A DNA stretch of 64,000 nucleotides from Solwaraspora sp. WMMD1047 (GTDB lineage Bacteria > Actinomycetota > Actinomycetes > Mycobacteriales > Micromonosporaceae). Position numbers and translations under genes: made by a program. The DNA is taken from NCBI RefSeq assembly GCF_029626155.1, contig NZ_JARUBL010000001.1:496001-560000 (forward strand), in the 5' to 3' direction. Shown piece by piece: positions 45,005 through 53,067 of the stretch (the stretch's first letter is position 1; every line of letters begins with the position of its first letter). The notes beneath the pieces are model-generated. The model was not told the DNA's origin. It did no database searches and was given only the letters and a program-made list of their open reading frames with translations.

Positions 45005-46189
45005 ATGTCGCACATTGAGCAGTCGTTCGCCGCCCGGATGCGCGCACTACGAATTGAGCGCGGCCTCTCGCTGCGCACGTTGGCGCGGATCGCGATCTAC
45101 GGAAAGAGCTACCTGCACGAGTTGGAGACCGGCGCCAAGCAGCCGACCGAGCAGGCGGCGGAGCGCATCGACGAAGCTCTTGACGCGCGCGGCGAACTGG
45201 CCGCGTTGGTGCCGGCTGGATTGCGCCGCCGAGAAGTGATCGCCCGGGCCAGCCTCGCTGCCGCCATGCCGGGGACGATCCTTGCTCACGGCCGCCAGGT
45301 CGGCGCTGAGGTGCCGCGCCAACTGGCCGAGCGAACGGCGCGCCTGCGGCGACTCGACGACTACCTCGGCGGGGCGGACACGTACGGGATGTACGTCGCT
45401 GAGCTGGACTCGGCGGTCCGGCTGGTCCAGGACGGCACGCACACCGACGAGACCCGCCGAGCGCTGCTGACGGTCGTGGGCGAACTGGCGCAGCTCGCGG
45501 CCTGGGCCGCGTTCGACTCCGGCCGCAGCGGCGATGCCGATCGCCTCAATCGGGTCAGCCTCGCTGCGGCCCGAGACGCTGGGGACCGGTCGCTGGCCGG
45601 CAACGCCCTGGCGTGCCTTGCCTACCAGGACACCACCGACCTACCGGCGGCGGCGGAGCTCGCCAGCGCGGCGGACGACGCCGCCGGCGCGGAGGCGACC
45701 CCTGGAGTGCGCGCACTCTTCGCCTTCCGGCGAGCCTGGGTGAGCGCGATGAACGGCCAGCCGGGCGAGGTCGAGCGGCATCTCGACATCGGGTCGATGC
45801 GCCTGACCGAGGTCAACGGCCGGCCCGAACCGGACTGGGTGTACTGGGTCGACCGGGCCGAGGCCGAGATCATGACCGGTCGATGCTGGACTGTGCTACG
45901 CCGTCCACTGCGCGCGATCCCCATCCTCGAAACCGTCCTGTCCGAGTACGAAGACCTCCGGGCACGCGAGAAGGCGCTGTACCTGTCCTGGCTTGCGGAC
46001 GCCTATCTCGACGCCAACGAGGTGGAGCAGGCGTGCGTTACGGCAGCGCGGGCGGTCCGGCTGGGTGGTGGACTCGGGTCGATCCGGCCGGTCCAGCGCA
46101 TCCAGTCGCTCGCCGCCCGACTTGAGCCACACGCAGCCCTGCCGTGCGTGGCCGAGTTACGCGAGATCATCGCCCACTCAGCCTGTTAG
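45005..46189 (+). CDS. XRE-family regulator with TPR-like C-terminal region
   Basis: ATG 45005 (GGGAG upstream) gives 394 residues. Residues about 8-65 form an XRE HTH (MRALRIERGLSLRTLARIA, then SYLHELETGAKQPTEQAAER). The rest is helical and Ala/Leu-rich, with paired helices suggestive of tetratricopeptide repeats, as in Scr1/WhiJ-style actinobacterial regulators. Three tiny genes follow on the same strand, which is the usual setting for such regulators with small partner proteins. Position next to tRNA-Thr suggests an accessory island. Confidence 0.85.
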   Translation: MSHIEQSFAARMRALRIERGLSLRTLARIAIYGKSYLHELETGAKQPTEQAAERIDEALDARGELAALVPAGLRRREVIARASLAAAMPGTILAHGRQVGAEVPRQLAERTARLRRLDDYLGGADTYGMYVAELDSAVRLVQDGTHTDETRRALLTVVGELAQLAAWAAFDSGRSGDADRLNRVSLAAARDAGDRSLAGNALACLAYQDTTDLPAAAELASAADDAAGAEATPGVRALFAFRRAWVSAMNGQPGEVERHLDIGSMRLTEVNGRPEPDWVYWVDRAEAEIMTGRCWTVLRRPLRAIPILETVLSEYEDLRAREKALYLSWLADAYLDANEVEQACVTAARAVRLGGGLGSIRPVQRIQSLAARLEPHAALPCVAELREIIAHSAC

Positions 46190-46357
46190 CGGTCGCGCCG
46201 CTGTCCGCGGACACCCTGGTTTGCCGGTGCGGACGGTCAGAGGACGCCGCCCTACTGCCCATTGCATTGCGTGAGGGCAAGGCTACGGGTCAGGGCGCGA
46301 TGCTAGCGCGGCTTCATCGGCAAGTGACCCGCCGCGTGACCGCGTCCCGCACGAGCG

Positions 46358-46400
46358 GCGCGGTGCCGGGCCTCCCCCTGAGATCCACCCGGCACCGCGC
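46358..46400 (+). repeat. Perfect 13-base inverted repeat before the small-protein operon
   Basis: GCGCGGTGCCGGG (46358-46370) and its exact complement (46388-46400) enclose a 17-base loop. The right arm ends ten bases before the GGAGG of the next gene. It may stop transcripts from the XRE gene, or control access to the small-protein message as an attenuator. The rest of the 230-base gap holds no gene. Confidence 0.7.
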
Positions 46401-46419
46401 CCCCGACCAGGGAGGCGCG

Positions 46420-46644
46420 ATGGACCCGTTGGACGCTCGCCGGCCACGCACGCTCGACGAGCTGCGTGCCGCCGCTGAACGGCACCGCGCCGACCTGGAC
46501 GACGCGGCTGTCCGCGAATGGCTCGACCACGCCCTCCTGCGGCCGGAGGTCGAGCGGGCGCGGCAGGACACGATGCGCCGGCTTCGGGCCTGGTCCGACC
46601 GCACCGTCGAGCAGATTCGCGTGCTCACCGAGGAGCCGACGTGA
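46420..46644 (+). CDS. Small helical protein, 74 residues, unknown function
   Basis: ATG 46420 follows a strong GGAGG. The protein is charged and helical (LDELRAAAERHRADLDDAAV, then HALLRPEVERARQDTMRRL) with no hydrophobic segment. I do not recognise it. It is translationally coupled to a ribbon-helix-helix-like gene: the GTG of that gene overlaps its TGA. A small helical protein before a DNA-binding partner could be a toxin-antitoxin-like or co-regulator pair, but no catalytic signature supports a toxin. Confidence 0.65.
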   Translation: MDPLDARRPRTLDELRAAAERHRADLDDAAVREWLDHALLRPEVERARQDTMRRLRAWSDRTVEQIRVLTEEPT

Positions 46645-46865
46645 GCGGCCCGGAACCTGACGGCCTGACCAGGGTCACCGTGAACCTGACACCCCGCGCC
46701 GTCACCGCCCTCGACGCCTTGGCCGCCGCCGGCCCGCAGAGCAAGACCGACGCCATCAACCGGGCGCTGCGAACCGCCGGCAGACTGGCCCGGTACGCCG
46801 ACGCCGGCGGCGCCGTCGTCCTGCTTACCCGCGATGGCCGCCAGGTCGAGATCGAGGTCATCTGA
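46641..46865 (+). CDS. Ribbon-helix-helix-like DNA-binding protein
   Basis: GTG 46641 overlaps the preceding stop. The 74 residues include the strand-helix-helix pattern VTVNLTPRAVTALDALA then KTDAINRALRTAG, as in Arc/MetJ/CopG-type proteins. A C-terminal beta pair follows (AVVLLTRDGRQVEIEVI). Such proteins bind DNA as dimers and often autoregulate small operons. It sits between two other tiny genes with overlapping codons. Its target may be the operon promoter or the 13-base inverted repeat upstream. Confidence 0.72.
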   Translation: MSGPEPDGLTRVTVNLTPRAVTALDALAAAGPQSKTDAINRALRTAGRLARYADAGGAVVLLTRDGRQVEIEVI

Positions 46866-47086
46866 TGACCGGCATGGACGACGGGCCACCGTCACCGGCA
46901 GCCCTGGCCGAAGCGGCGGCGAGGACCCTGAACGCGCACCGCGACGGGCGCCGGTGCGGTGAGTGCGACCCCGACGGCAGCTGCCACCAGCTCGACTGGG
47001 CACAGCGCTGGACCGGCCAGCTCGTCCGCCGTCCCCGAGTCGGTGGCGCCGTCGCCCGCATCCTCCGCAGCATCGGCGGCCATTGA
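46865..47086 (+). CDS. Small protein with paired cysteines, 73 residues
   Basis: ATG 46865 shares a base with the preceding TGA. The product contains RRCGECDPDGSCHQLDWAQRW, here quoted only as CGEC, then DGSC, then HQLDWA, a possible zinc site of three Cys and one His. The remainder is basic and helical. I have seen similar C-x2-C-x-P-x-G-x-C segments in short actinobacterial proteins next to XRE regulators, but no function is known to me. It is the last gene of the small operon; a very strong hairpin follows 122 bases later. Confidence 0.65.
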   Translation: MTGMDDGPPSPAALAEAAARTLNAHRDGRRCGECDPDGSCHQLDWAQRWTGQLVRRPRVGGAVARILRSIGGH

Positions 47087-47208
47087 CCAGCTGTTCGCCG
47101 ACCGACCGCAGGCCAGCCCGGCCCGCCACCGCCAGGCCCACCGTCCGATACCCCAGTGCGCAAAAGCCGCAAATCGACAACTCACCCAGCCACCCGCCGC
47201 GATCCCTC

Positions 47209-47269
47209 GATGATCTGAGCGCCACTGCTGTTATCGGTGACGTTTAACAGCAGTGGCGCTCAGATCATC
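47209..47269. terminator. Perfect 25-base inverted repeat, 11-base loop
   Basis: Positions 47209-47233 are exactly complementary to 47245-47269. The stem has mixed composition (about half A/T at its base) rather than the usual GC-only stem. It ends the small-protein operon and may act in both directions, although the next gene also runs on the plus strand. From 47270 to 47568 I see only a weak CCCC/GGGG hairpin near 47365 and possible promoter elements for the following regulator. Confidence 0.7.
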
Positions 47270-47568
47270 AACCATTCGCCCGGAGTTGGGTTCGATGAGC
47301 GTGCGTCACAACCAGGTCGAGGACGCGCGGACATCGACAGGCCCCTCCTTGTCTGCCCCCATGGCCCCGCACCCCTCGATTGGGGTTAGCGCAAGTGTTG
47401 AGACGTTCTATCGTCGCTCCAGCGGCATCGCAGCGTCTCACCGTCGGCGATTCGGGCGGTATCCGCGCCTGCTGCGGTGCGGTAGGCGTCGGGGGTGGGG
47501 AAATCGACGTCGGGATGACACGATCGGGGTTGGCACGTCGCCGAGGGAGCGGCGGACAGGAGGCCGGG

Positions 47569-48009
47569 ATGGCGCTGTTGCGGCGGGTGATCGGGATGGT
47601 GCTCCGGCGGGCGCGGCTGCGGCAGGGACGCACCCTGCGGCAGGTCGCCGACGACGCCGGGCTCTCGGTGCCGTACCTCTCCGAGGTCGAGCGGGGCCGC
47701 AAGGAGGTCTCCTCGGAGATCCTGGCCGGCATCTGCCGGGCCCTCGGCCTGACCCTGGCCGACCTGCTCGACCAGGCGCGCGAGGAGCTGCTGCGCTCCA
47801 CGCCCAGCCGGGCGCCGATGCTGATCGGCTTCCGGGCACCCGAGCAGCCGCCACCGGCCCAGCCGGTCCCGGACCGTCGGCCGCGCACCGATCTGCTGGT
47901 CAGCCACCAGATCACCTGCGGGTCTGCTGACGGCAGATCTGCCCCGCGGAGAATCGTGCCATCCGGAGCCCTGGTCGGCCGGACGCTTGCGGGGTCGATC
48001 CCCGGGTGA
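47569..48009 (+). CDS. XRE-family regulator of the PopR/ClgR type
   Basis: ATG 47569, with AGGAGG seven bases upstream, gives 146 residues. Residues 10-70 form an XRE HTH very like ClgR/Pop[21 protein letters not shown], then [18 protein letters not shown]. PopR and ClgR activate clp protease genes and are themselves degraded by Clp. A clpP gene follows 38 bases later. The last 30 codons run through a palindrome that resembles the PopR target, so operator and coding sequence overlap. The C-terminal tail differs from ClgR, whose C-terminus carries a Clp degradation tag of small residues. Confidence 0.82.
   Translation: MALLRRVIGMVLRRARLRQGRTLRQVADDAGLSVPYLSEVERGRKEVSSEILAGICRALGLTLADLLDQAREELLRSTPSRAPMLIGFRAPEQPPPAQPVPDRRPRTDLLVSHQITCGSADGRSAPRRIVPSGALVGRTLAGSIPG
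47923..47943 (+). promoter_or_regulatory. PopR-type palindrome upstream of clpP
   Basis: TCTGCTGACGGCAGA (47923-47937) matches, with one change, the TCTGCC-N3-GGCAGA target that I recall for Streptomyces PopR. It overlaps a second perfect palindrome, GGCAGATCTGCC (47932-47943). The site lies 105-125 bases before the clpP ATG, a plausible activator position, and inside the 3' end of the regulator gene. Confidence 0.62.
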
Positions 48010-48047
48010 GCGCCCGCTCGCCCACCGGCTGACTGGAGGGCGTGACG

Positions 48048-48743
48048 ATGCGCGCGATCCCGACGAGAACCCCTGCGATCCCGCCGAAGACCCCCGCGAA
48101 CCCGTCGAGAACCGCACGGGTGTCGGCGCTTCCGCTCCTGGTCGGCAGCCCGACGGCCCGGGCGGTGGCCGAGGCGCCGTCACCGTTCGACGAGGAGATC
48201 TTCGACCGGCTGCTGCGCGAGCGGATCATCTTCCTCCGCGGCGAGGTCACCGAGCCGGTGGCGAACGCCATCTGCGCGCAGCTGCTGCTGCTCGCCGCCG
48301 ACGGCGCACAGGACATCCAGTTCTTCATCAACTCGCCCGGCGGCTCGGTCAGCGGCGGGCTGGCCATCTACGACGCGATGCGGTTCATCCGCAACGACGT
48401 CGCCACCATCGCGGTCGGCGCGGCCGGCTCGATGGGGCAGTTCCTGCTCTGCGCCGGCACGGCCGGCAAGCGGTACGCCCTGCCGCACGCCCGGATCATG
48501 ATGCATCAGCCGTCCGGCGGCTTCGGCGGGACGGTGAGCGACATCCGGACCCAGACCGAGAACCTGCTGCACGCCAAGCGGACGCTGCGGGAGCGGATCG
48601 CCTTCCACACCGGGCGGTCGGTCGAGGAGATCGAGCGGGACTCCGACCGGGACCGCTGGTTCACCCCGGAACAGGCAAAGGAGTACGGCATCATCGACGC
48701 GGTGCTCAGCAGCGTCCGGCAGGTGGCCACCGCGACCGGGTGA
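48048..48743 (+). CDS. clpP: ATP-dependent Clp protease proteolytic subunit
   Basis: ATG 48048, seven bases after GGAGGG, gives 231 residues (GTG 48042 is too close to the site). The triad is Ser128 (GAAGSMGQFLL), His153 (HARIMMHQPSGG) and Asp202 (RDRWFTPEQAKEYG). An N-terminal stretch of about 45 Pro/Thr/Arg-rich residues precedes the conserved core and may be a propeptide. Context with a PopR-like regulator matches the conditional ClpP3-type enzymes of Streptomyces rather than the main ClpP1P2. Only one clpP gene is present here, so it may pair with another ClpP from elsewhere. Confidence 0.9.
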   Translation: MRAIPTRTPAIPPKTPANPSRTARVSALPLLVGSPTARAVAEAPSPFDEEIFDRLLRERIIFLRGEVTEPVANAICAQLLLLAADGAQDIQFFINSPGGSVSGGLAIYDAMRFIRNDVATIAVGAAGSMGQFLLCAGTAGKRYALPHARIMMHQPSGGFGGTVSDIRTQTENLLHAKRTLRERIAFHTGRSVEEIERDSDRDRWFTPEQAKEYGIIDAVLSSVRQVATATG

Positions 48744-48810
48744 CGGTTTCGCCAGCTTGCCGCCGGGGTACCGAAGATCCCCAGGGGATGGCGGCGAGGG
48801 GGATTTGGTC

Positions 48811-49734
48811 ATGCGTACGCTGGGCGGGCGCTACCGGCTCGTACAGCGAATCGGTGTCGGCGGGATGTCGGAGGTCTGGCGCGCCCACGACCTGGTGTTG
48901 GACCGACCGGTCGCGGTGAAGCTGATCGCCCCGCACCAGGCGGACGGCGTGACGCTGGAGCAGGTGCGGTGGGAGGCGCGGGCGGCGGCCCGGCTGGTTC
49001 ATCCGAACGTGGCGAGTGTGCACGACTTCGGCCTGGCCACCCGCCCGTCGGGCACCGAGGTGCCGTACATCGTGATGGAGCTGGTCGAGGGGGAGACCCT
49101 GTCGGCGCACCTTGTGGCGGGACCGCTGGACTGGCGGATCGCCGTCCGGATCTGCGCCGAGGTCAGCGCCGCGCTGGCCGCCGCGCACGCGCACGGCATC
49201 GTGCACCGCGACATCAAGCCGGCCAACGTGATGCTCACCCCGAGCGGGGCGAAGGTCCTCGACTTCGGGATCGCCGCTGCCGCCGGCTGGGAGGAGACCG
49301 ACCCGAACGGCACCCTGCCCGGCACGCCGGCGTTCGTCGCGCCGGAACGGTGGGACGGCGGTCCGGCCACCCCGGCCAGTGACAGTTTCGCCGTCGGGGT
49401 GCTGCTGCACCTCTGCCTCGCCGGCCGGCTGCCGTGGCCCATCGAGCCCGGCCAGTTCCGACCGCCGCAACATCTTGCCCCCGATCCGCTGCCGTCGATC
49501 GACGGGCTGCCGGCCGATGTGGCCGAGATGTGCCGCCGGTCGTTGTCCCGCGATCCCGACCAGCGACCTACCAGTCTGGTCGCGGCGCTGCTCTGGGGGG
49601 AGGCGGTGGACGCCCGGGTGTACGTGCCGCTGGCCGATGTCGCCGCCCCCCGCCCGCGCGGCGGGCCGGTGTCGCCCTGGGACGAACGGGCCGCGAACGC
49701 CGCCACCGACGTGGCGAGACCGGCGGACGTCTGA
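48811..49734 (+). CDS. Cytosolic Ser/Thr protein kinase
   Basis: ATG 48811 after GAGGGGGA gives 307 residues made almost only of a Hanks-type kinase domain: GVGGMSEVW (P-loop), AVKLIA (Lys), HRDIKPANVM (catalytic loop), DFG and GTPAFVAPE (activation and P+1 loop). No membrane helix, PASTA or other sensor domain follows; the last 40 residues are Pro/Ala-rich. Its targets are unknown. It sits 67 bases after clpP but has its own ribosome binding site, and is convergent with the sigma-linked propeller gene. Confidence 0.92.
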   Translation: MRTLGGRYRLVQRIGVGGMSEVWRAHDLVLDRPVAVKLIAPHQADGVTLEQVRWEARAAARLVHPNVASVHDFGLATRPSGTEVPYIVMELVEGETLSAHLVAGPLDWRIAVRICAEVSAALAAAHAHGIVHRDIKPANVMLTPSGAKVLDFGIAAAAGWEETDPNGTLPGTPAFVAPERWDGGPATPASDSFAVGVLLHLCLAGRLPWPIEPGQFRPPQHLAPDPLPSIDGLPADVAEMCRRSLSRDPDQRPTSLVAALLWGEAVDARVYVPLADVAAPRPRGGPVSPWDERAANAATDVARPADV

Positions 49735-49754
49735 CGGCGGGCTCGGTCCGGCCG

Positions 49755-50984
49755 TTACCCGGGCAGCGGCAGCGTGTCCCAGTTGATTCCGTCGATGCTC
49801 ACCAGTGCTTCGTCTCTCAACATCAGCCAGATCCGGCCGGGCGCGGCGCTGAAGTAGGCGGCCGTCGTCACCGGGCCCCGCTCGAAGTGCCGGCCACCGT
49901 CGCGGCTCGTCCAGAGGACACCACCGAGCCCGGCGATGTCGCCGACCAGCAGTGACTGGTTCAGGCCAAGGGTGAACGGGCGGACCAGGCTGGTCGAGGG
50001 TAGGTCGGTGGTGATTTCCTCCCAGTTGCGACCCCCGTCGGTGGTTCGCAGCAGTCGGGACCGGATACCCGTCCGGTCCCCGCCCTGCTGGCTCGCCGGA
50101 TCGGGGCGGGGCTCGACCAGCAGGTAGGCGACCAGGTAGTCACTGGCCGCCACGCCGATCGTGTTCGTCCCCTCGGGTGCGGTGAAGGACCGCCAGGTGG
50201 CACCCCGGTCGGCGCTGCGTGCTATCACAGACGACTTGTCGATGGCGCCCGGGTAGTAGCTGGCCCAGAGCGTTCCATCCCAGCTCACGTACATGCTCAT
50301 CAGCTTGTGCGGTGACGGTGGTTCGCCGCGTAGCCGGTAGACCGCCGCCGTCACCGGGTCGACGGCGAGGGGCTCGGGTACGCCGTGACAGCCGACCTGG
50401 CAGGCCACGGGTACCGCCGAGGGCGGGAACGCGTCGACGGTGGTGATGGACGAGTCGGCGTCCAGCCACGTCTGGCCGGCGTCGCGGGAGAGATAGGAGC
50501 TTCCGTCGATGGAGACGAGGAAGGTGCGCGCGTCGAGGGGGTGGTACCGCACATCCGAGGCGAAGTCGCCCTTTTCGTTGCGGCGGCACGCCGCCCGGCG
50601 GTCGAACTGGCGCCAGTCCGACCAGGTGACGCCACGGTCGTGCGTGACGGCGAAGCTCATCCCGCACCAGTCGTACTCGATCACAGCGACTGCCGTGGTC
50701 GCGTCCAACACGATCAGGTCGCTGACGCCGTCCCGGGCCGGTGGACCGACGGTCGGCTTCGGGCCGGTCCAGTTCGCACCGGGCCCGGCGGCCAGCGGAA
50801 CGATGACGACTCCGAGCAGCCCGACGACAACGGTCAGGGCGGCGGCGGAGACCCGCCGTCGCCGGCGTTTCGTCGCGGACCGTTGCAGGTCGTCCAGTGG
50901 CGGCTGCCGGACGGTCCGCCCGATGGTCTCCGCATCGAATGCGCTGGCACGGAACCGGGCCGGGCAGGTGTCAGGATCGGACAT
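49755..50984 (-). CDS. Membrane-anchored BNR/sialidase-like beta-propeller coupled to an ECF sigma factor
   Basis: The 409-residue protein has a cytoplasmic N-terminus of about 44 residues (DDLQRSATKRRRRR), one membrane helix (about 45-66) and an extracellular domain with Asp-box repeats (S-x-D-x-G-x-T-W style: THDRGVTWSDW, SRDAGQTWLD, SADRGATWRSF, TTDGGRNWEE, SRDGGRHFERG). The ATG lies 14 bases inside the sigma gene, so they are made together. Architecture and linkage suggest a membrane sensor or anti-sigma partner. No ZAS-type HxxxCxxC motif is seen. It could instead be an enzyme or adhesin controlled by that sigma factor. Confidence 0.78.
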   Translation of the reverse strand: MSDPDTCPARFRASAFDAETIGRTVRQPPLDDLQRSATKRRRRRVSAAALTVVVGLLGVVIVPLAAGPGANWTGPKPTVGPPARDGVSDLIVLDATTAVAVIEYDWCGMSFAVTHDRGVTWSDWRQFDRRAACRRNEKGDFASDVRYHPLDARTFLVSIDGSSYLSRDAGQTWLDADSSITTVDAFPPSAVPVACQVGCHGVPEPLAVDPVTAAVYRLRGEPPSPHKLMSMYVSWDGTLWASYYPGAIDKSSVIARSADRGATWRSFTAPEGTNTIGVAASDYLVAYLLVEPRPDPASQQGGDRTGIRSRLLRTTDGGRNWEEITTDLPSTSLVRPFTLGLNQSLLVGDIAGLGGVLWTSRDGGRHFERGPVTTAAYFSAAPGRIWLMLRDEALVSIDGINWDTLPLPG

Positions 50985-51477
50985 CGGTACTCCCAGCGAG
51001 GGTGGAATCGGTGAGTAGCAGGGCGAGTGCCCGCCGGCCCCGGGACAGCCGAGACTTGACGGTTCCCGCGGAAACGCCGAGCGACCGGGCTACCTCGTCC
51101 ACGGGCAGGTCGGCCAGGTAGTGCAGGGCCAGGGCGTGTCGTTGGCCGAGCGGCAACGCGCGCATCGCGGTCATCAGGGCCACATGGTCGGGCGACATGT
51201 CGGCGACGACCGGCGGTGGGCCGAGCCGGCGCAGCAGCGTGTCGAGCGTCCGGCGTCGGCGGTGCCGGCTGCGGGCGACGTTCACGGCGACCCGGCGCAG
51301 CCAGGCTTCGGGGTTGTCGAGGTCGGCGAAGCGCCGGGGCGAGTTCAGGGCCCGGATGAACGCCTCCTGAACGGCCTCCTGGGCTTCGTTCAGGTCGCCG
51401 GTGACGGCGTACAGTTGCACCACGAGCCGGCGGAAACATCCGCTGTAGACCTCGCCGACGACGCTCTCCCGGGACAA
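50971..51477 (-). CDS. ECF RNA polymerase sigma factor
   Basis: The 168-residue protein has sigma region 2 (LNEAQEAVQEAFIRAL and PEAWLRRVAVNVARS) and region 4 with HTH (LPVDEVARSLGVSAGTVKSR). The start is TTG at 51475-51477, strongly supported by GGGGAGG five bases upstream. Length is at the short end for ECF factors. The SigE/Sig21-like style, with a membrane partner gene downstream, suggests response to an envelope signal. It diverges from the GH5 cellulase gene, which might be a target. Confidence 0.88.
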   Translation of the reverse strand: MSRESVVGEVYSGCFRRLVVQLYAVTGDLNEAQEAVQEAFIRALNSPRRFADLDNPEAWLRRVAVNVARSRHRRRRTLDTLLRRLGPPPVVADMSPDHVALMTAMRALPLGQRHALALHYLADLPVDEVARSLGVSAGTVKSRLSRGRRALALLLTDSTLAGSTDVRS

Positions 51478-51545
51478 CGGCGCCTCCCCTCTCCACCCAT
51501 CCCACTCCCGGGCGCCCCGAAAGGTTCCCCGCCGCGCCGCTCCCG

Positions 51546-51574
51546 TTGCGAAGATTGTTAAGCGTCCTTATAGT
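51546..51574 (+). promoter_or_regulatory. Promoter of the GH5 cellulase gene
   Basis: TTGCGA (51546-51551) and TATAGT (51569-51574) are 17 bases apart, about 40 bases before the GTG start. A short palindrome, TAAG-CGTC-CTTA (51559-51570), lies in the spacer and could be a repressor site, though its arms are only four bases. Confidence 0.55.
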
Positions 51575-51615
51575 TCGATGACGGTTAATCTCTGCATACG
51601 CTGTTGGAGGGGAAC

Positions 51616-53040
51616 GTGTTGCGCACAGGCAAGGCGCTGCTGGCGACCGGGCTGCTCGCCGCGCTCGCGGCGGTGCCGCTGACCGGCGCCGCGGCGGCCG
51701 CGACCACGCCGACCGCCACCTTCGTCAAGGTCTCCGACTGGGGATCGGGCTGGCAGGGCCGCTACACCGTCACCAACGGCGGGACCAGCACGTTCAGCTC
51801 CTGGCGGGTGCAGTTCGACCTGCCGGCCGGCACCACCATCGGGTCCCACTGGGAAGCGGCGATGACCCGCAGCGGGCAGCGCTACACCTTCACCAACCTG
51901 GGCTGGAACGGGAACCTCGCGCCCGGCGCCTCGGTCACCTTCGGGTTCATCGGCGGCGGCCCCGGCAGCCCCACCGGCTGCCTACTCAACGGTCAGCCCT
52001 GCGCCGGCGGCCCCACCCCGACCACCCCGCCGCCGACCCCGACCCTGCCACCCACCCCGACCCCGACCGCGACCCCGCCGCCGACCCCGACCCCCACCGC
52101 CCAACCTGGCACGCCGGTCGCCGCCAACGGGCAACTGCGGGTCTGCGGCCGGCAGCTCTGCAACCGCAACGGCAAGCCGATCCAGCTACGCGGCATGAGC
52201 ACCCACGGCCTGCAGTGGTACGCCAACTGCGCCACCACGGACTCGCTCGACGTGCTGGCCGACGAGTGGAACGCCGACGTACTCCGGATCTCGATGTACA
52301 TCCAGGAGGGCGGCTACGAAACCGACCCGCGCGGGTTCACCGACCTGGTGCACGAGTACATCGAACTCGCCACCGAGCGTGGCATGTACGCCATCGTCGA
52401 CTGGCACATGCTCACCCCGGGCGACCCGAACGCGAACCTCGCCGGGGCCCGCACCTTCTTCGCCGAGATCGCCGAGCGGCACCGCGACAAGCCCAACGTC
52501 CTCTACGAGATCGCCAACGAGCCGAGCGGCGTGACCTGGGCGACAATCAAGACGTACGCGGACCAGATCATCCCGGTGATCCGCACCCGCGACGCCGACG
52601 CGGTGGTCCTGGTCGGCACCCCCGACTGGTCCTCGCTCGGCGCCTCCGGCTCGGGTGGCGGCGCCGACGTGATCGCCGCGAACCCGGTGGCCGCCGGCAA
52701 CGTCATGTACGTCTTCCACTTCTACGCCGCCTCACACGACGACTACTACTACGACACCCTTTCGTCGGCCGCCGACCGGCTGCCGCTCTTCGTCACCGAG
52801 TTCGGCACCCAGGAGTACACCGGCGACGGGCCGAACGACTTCGTGATGGCGCAGCGCTACCTGGACCTGCTGGCCGCCCGGAAGATCAGCTGGGTGAACT
52901 GGAACTACTCCGACGACTTCCGCTCCGGCGCCGTCTTCACGACCGGCACCTGCGCCGACGGGGCGTTCTCCGGCACCGCCAACCTCAAGCCGGCCGGCGC
53001 CTGGATCCGGGACCGGATCCGTACTCCCGACGACTTCTGA
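51616..53040 (+). CDS. Secreted CBM2-GH5 endoglucanase
   Basis: GTG 51616, five bases after GGAGG, gives 474 residues. Order: a signal peptide (about 1-30), a CBM2 cellulose-binding module (about 31-130, with surface Trp in DWGSGWQ and NLGWNGN and a Cys near 122), a Pro/Thr linker (133-165), then a GH5 (A2-like) barrel with RGMSTHGLQWY. Acid/base Glu302 lies in IANEPSG and nucleophile Glu395 in VTEFGTQE. It should cut internal beta-1,4-glucan bonds in plant cell walls. It diverges from the ECF sigma operon. Confidence 0.92.
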   Translation: MLRTGKALLATGLLAALAAVPLTGAAAAATTPTATFVKVSDWGSGWQGRYTVTNGGTSTFSSWRVQFDLPAGTTIGSHWEAAMTRSGQRYTFTNLGWNGNLAPGASVTFGFIGGGPGSPTGCLLNGQPCAGGPTPTTPPPTPTLPPTPTPTATPPPTPTPTAQPGTPVAANGQLRVCGRQLCNRNGKPIQLRGMSTHGLQWYANCATTDSLDVLADEWNADVLRISMYIQEGGYETDPRGFTDLVHEYIELATERGMYAIVDWHMLTPGDPNANLAGARTFFAEIAERHRDKPNVLYEIANEPSGVTWATIKTYADQIIPVIRTRDADAVVLVGTPDWSSLGASGSGGGADVIAANPVAAGNVMYVFHFYAASHDDYYYDTLSSAADRLPLFVTEFGTQEYTGDGPNDFVMAQRYLDLLAARKISWVNWNYSDDFRSGAVFTTGTCADGAFSGTANLKPAGAWIRDRIRTPDDF

Positions 53041-53067
53041 TCCAGTGGCGGCCGGTGTGGCGCGCGG

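Noticed and set aside
44747-47269. tRNA-Thr as the attachment site of an integrated element ending within the window
   Set aside because: I found no second copy of the tRNA 3' end, no integrase, and no excisionase in 44821-48000.
51559-51570. CebR-like cellulase operator before the GH5 gene
   Set aside because: Only four-base arms and no match to the GGGAGCGCTCCC pattern known for CebR.
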